From: Ephemerocybe angulata
Lineage: Eukaryota > Basidiomycota > Agaricomycetes > Agaricales > Psathyrellaceae
NCBI GenBank assembly: GCA_013368325.1
Contig: JAACJK010000014.1
Location: 62,001-126,000 of the forward strand
Length of the DNA: 64,000 bases
Reading direction: 5' to 3'
A program made the translations under genes and the position numbers. Numbering within the stretch: the stretch's first letter is position 1; every line of letters starts with the position of its first letter. The notes under the pieces were generated by a model that was given only the letters and a program-made list of their open reading frames with translations, was not told the DNA's origin and searched no databases. Of the stretch, positions 63,174 to 64,000 are shown in pieces.

Positions 63174-64000
63174 ATGGTCTCCTGCGCAGGCTTCAAGTTT
63201 TTCAGAGGGATACGCTCCGTCTGCGTGCCCATAACAACCTTTATCGGCCTCAGCCTGCTCCTCACTTGGCTCTTCATCCTCTACCAACCGAATCATGGCC
63301 CCGGGAAGAAGCAGAAGATTAGCTGGCAGTCTTGGGAAAGCATCTTTGTGGACCAGAGCATCCCGTCGAGGCCTACGATCAACAAGCCGGGCAAGAACCA
63401 GACGCTCGAGACCGGCGCTGGGTCAGGGAGCGTGAAGACAGGGGTGGATTGGTGGAACGTGTCGAAACCGGAAAAGCAGATCGACTTCAATAGCTTGCCA
63501 CTGGATACTTGGTCTCCCCTGCTACCTCATGATACCGGTCGTACGTCTCCCTCCTATCGTCCGACTCTGCCGGGCTGACTGACGGTTAATTGATTGTTGG
63601 CTAGTCTCCGAAATCGCGGTCTCGAAATGTTTTATCGACCCCTCGTTAGCGGATGAACTGTGCAATCCAGAAACGACACAAGCGGACGATGCGATTCGAG
63701 GAAAGTGGGTCCGCGTATGGCCCAATCTGAACGCGGAGGGGGGATACATGTCCGGTTACCTAGTGAGCGCCAATCTTATATTCTCCTGGTCCACAACTAG
63801 ACCTTGTTGCAGAATCTATACTACCGACGCACCAGGAGACAAGATGTCGAACTTATAACAGACATCAAGCTACTCCCCGATCAGGAGCAGCCATCCTCTG
63901 ACCCGGAAGCAGACCATTGGCATATGGTGAAGACCTCCCTTCGTGCAGGCCGTTTGAGGCAACCGCCGCTGTTCCTTTGGTACAAGACTGGGAAGACTGC
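63174..64000 (+). CDS. Membrane protein, 5' part only
   Basis: Exons 63174-63540, 63605-63762 and 63813 to the window edge give about 237 residues; the gene continues beyond 64000. A single N-terminal helix (VCVPITTFIGLSLLLTWLFI) after a short basic stretch suggests a type II membrane or signal-anchor protein. The remainder reads as a folded soluble domain: DTWSPLLPHDTGLSEIAVSK, IRGKWVRVWPNLNAEGGYMS, ITDIKLLPDQEQPS and GRLRQPPLFLWYKTGKT. The ITDI...WYK pattern faintly recalls MABP/beta-prism domains, but I do not claim it. The ATG at 63174 is the first in frame directly before the hydrophobic helix. Confidence 0.72.

Overview
The window is nuclear DNA from a filamentous basidiomycete, most likely an agaricomycete. 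Genes are dense (about 30 in 64 kb, both strands) and cut by many short GT-AG introns, mostly 46-65 nt. The content is typically fungal: holocytochrome c heme lyase, Tim44, Pif1, Pet117, PEX7, CRIPT, a family 16 glycoside hydrolase and a DNMT5-type DNA methyltransferase. Exon joins were worked out by hand from splice sites, reading phase and family motifs. No rRNA, tRNA, CRISPR or prokaryotic feature was recognised. The species cannot be named from sequence alone.

Layout. 1-2389: no supportable gene. 2390-11086: heme lyase, a broken then an intact copy of a small secreted protein, TIM44 and PIF1, all on +. 11087-14643: a truncated RecQ-like helicase fragment and an 83-residue gene whose intron carries a terminal-inverted-repeat element. 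14644-22926: four genes on - (coiled-coil protein, small putative mitochondrial protein, DUF676 lipase, MFS transporter) separated by gene-poor DNA. 23647-29245: phosphoglucomutase, NAD(P)HX dehydratase and a GH16 enzyme. 30183-33858: two neighbouring genes sharing an identically spaced zinc-finger-like module. 34437-42702: a class II sirtuin divergent from PEX7, a methyltransferase, an F-box protein and CRIPT. 42905-50149: a 2256-residue DNMT5 (C5 methyltransferase, SNF2 ATPase and RING in one chain). 50418-64000: PAP2 lipid phosphatase, CID protein, PET117, a cytidylyltransferase-like protein with a lost HxGH motif, a Zap1-like zinc-finger factor overlapping an LRR gene, mitoribosomal uL23m, and the 5' part of a membrane protein.

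How the genes relate. There is no evident biosynthetic cluster. Several products serve mitochondria (heme lyase, Tim44, Pet117, uL23m, NAD(P)HX repair, probably the sirtuin), but they are scattered. The items most worth a second look are the DNMT5 protein, the shared C-x2-C-x16-W-x2-H-x3-C module in two adjacent genes, the cytidylyltransferase-like putative pseudoenzyme, the element inserted in an intron, and the repeated use of GTTCG-type 5' splice sites.
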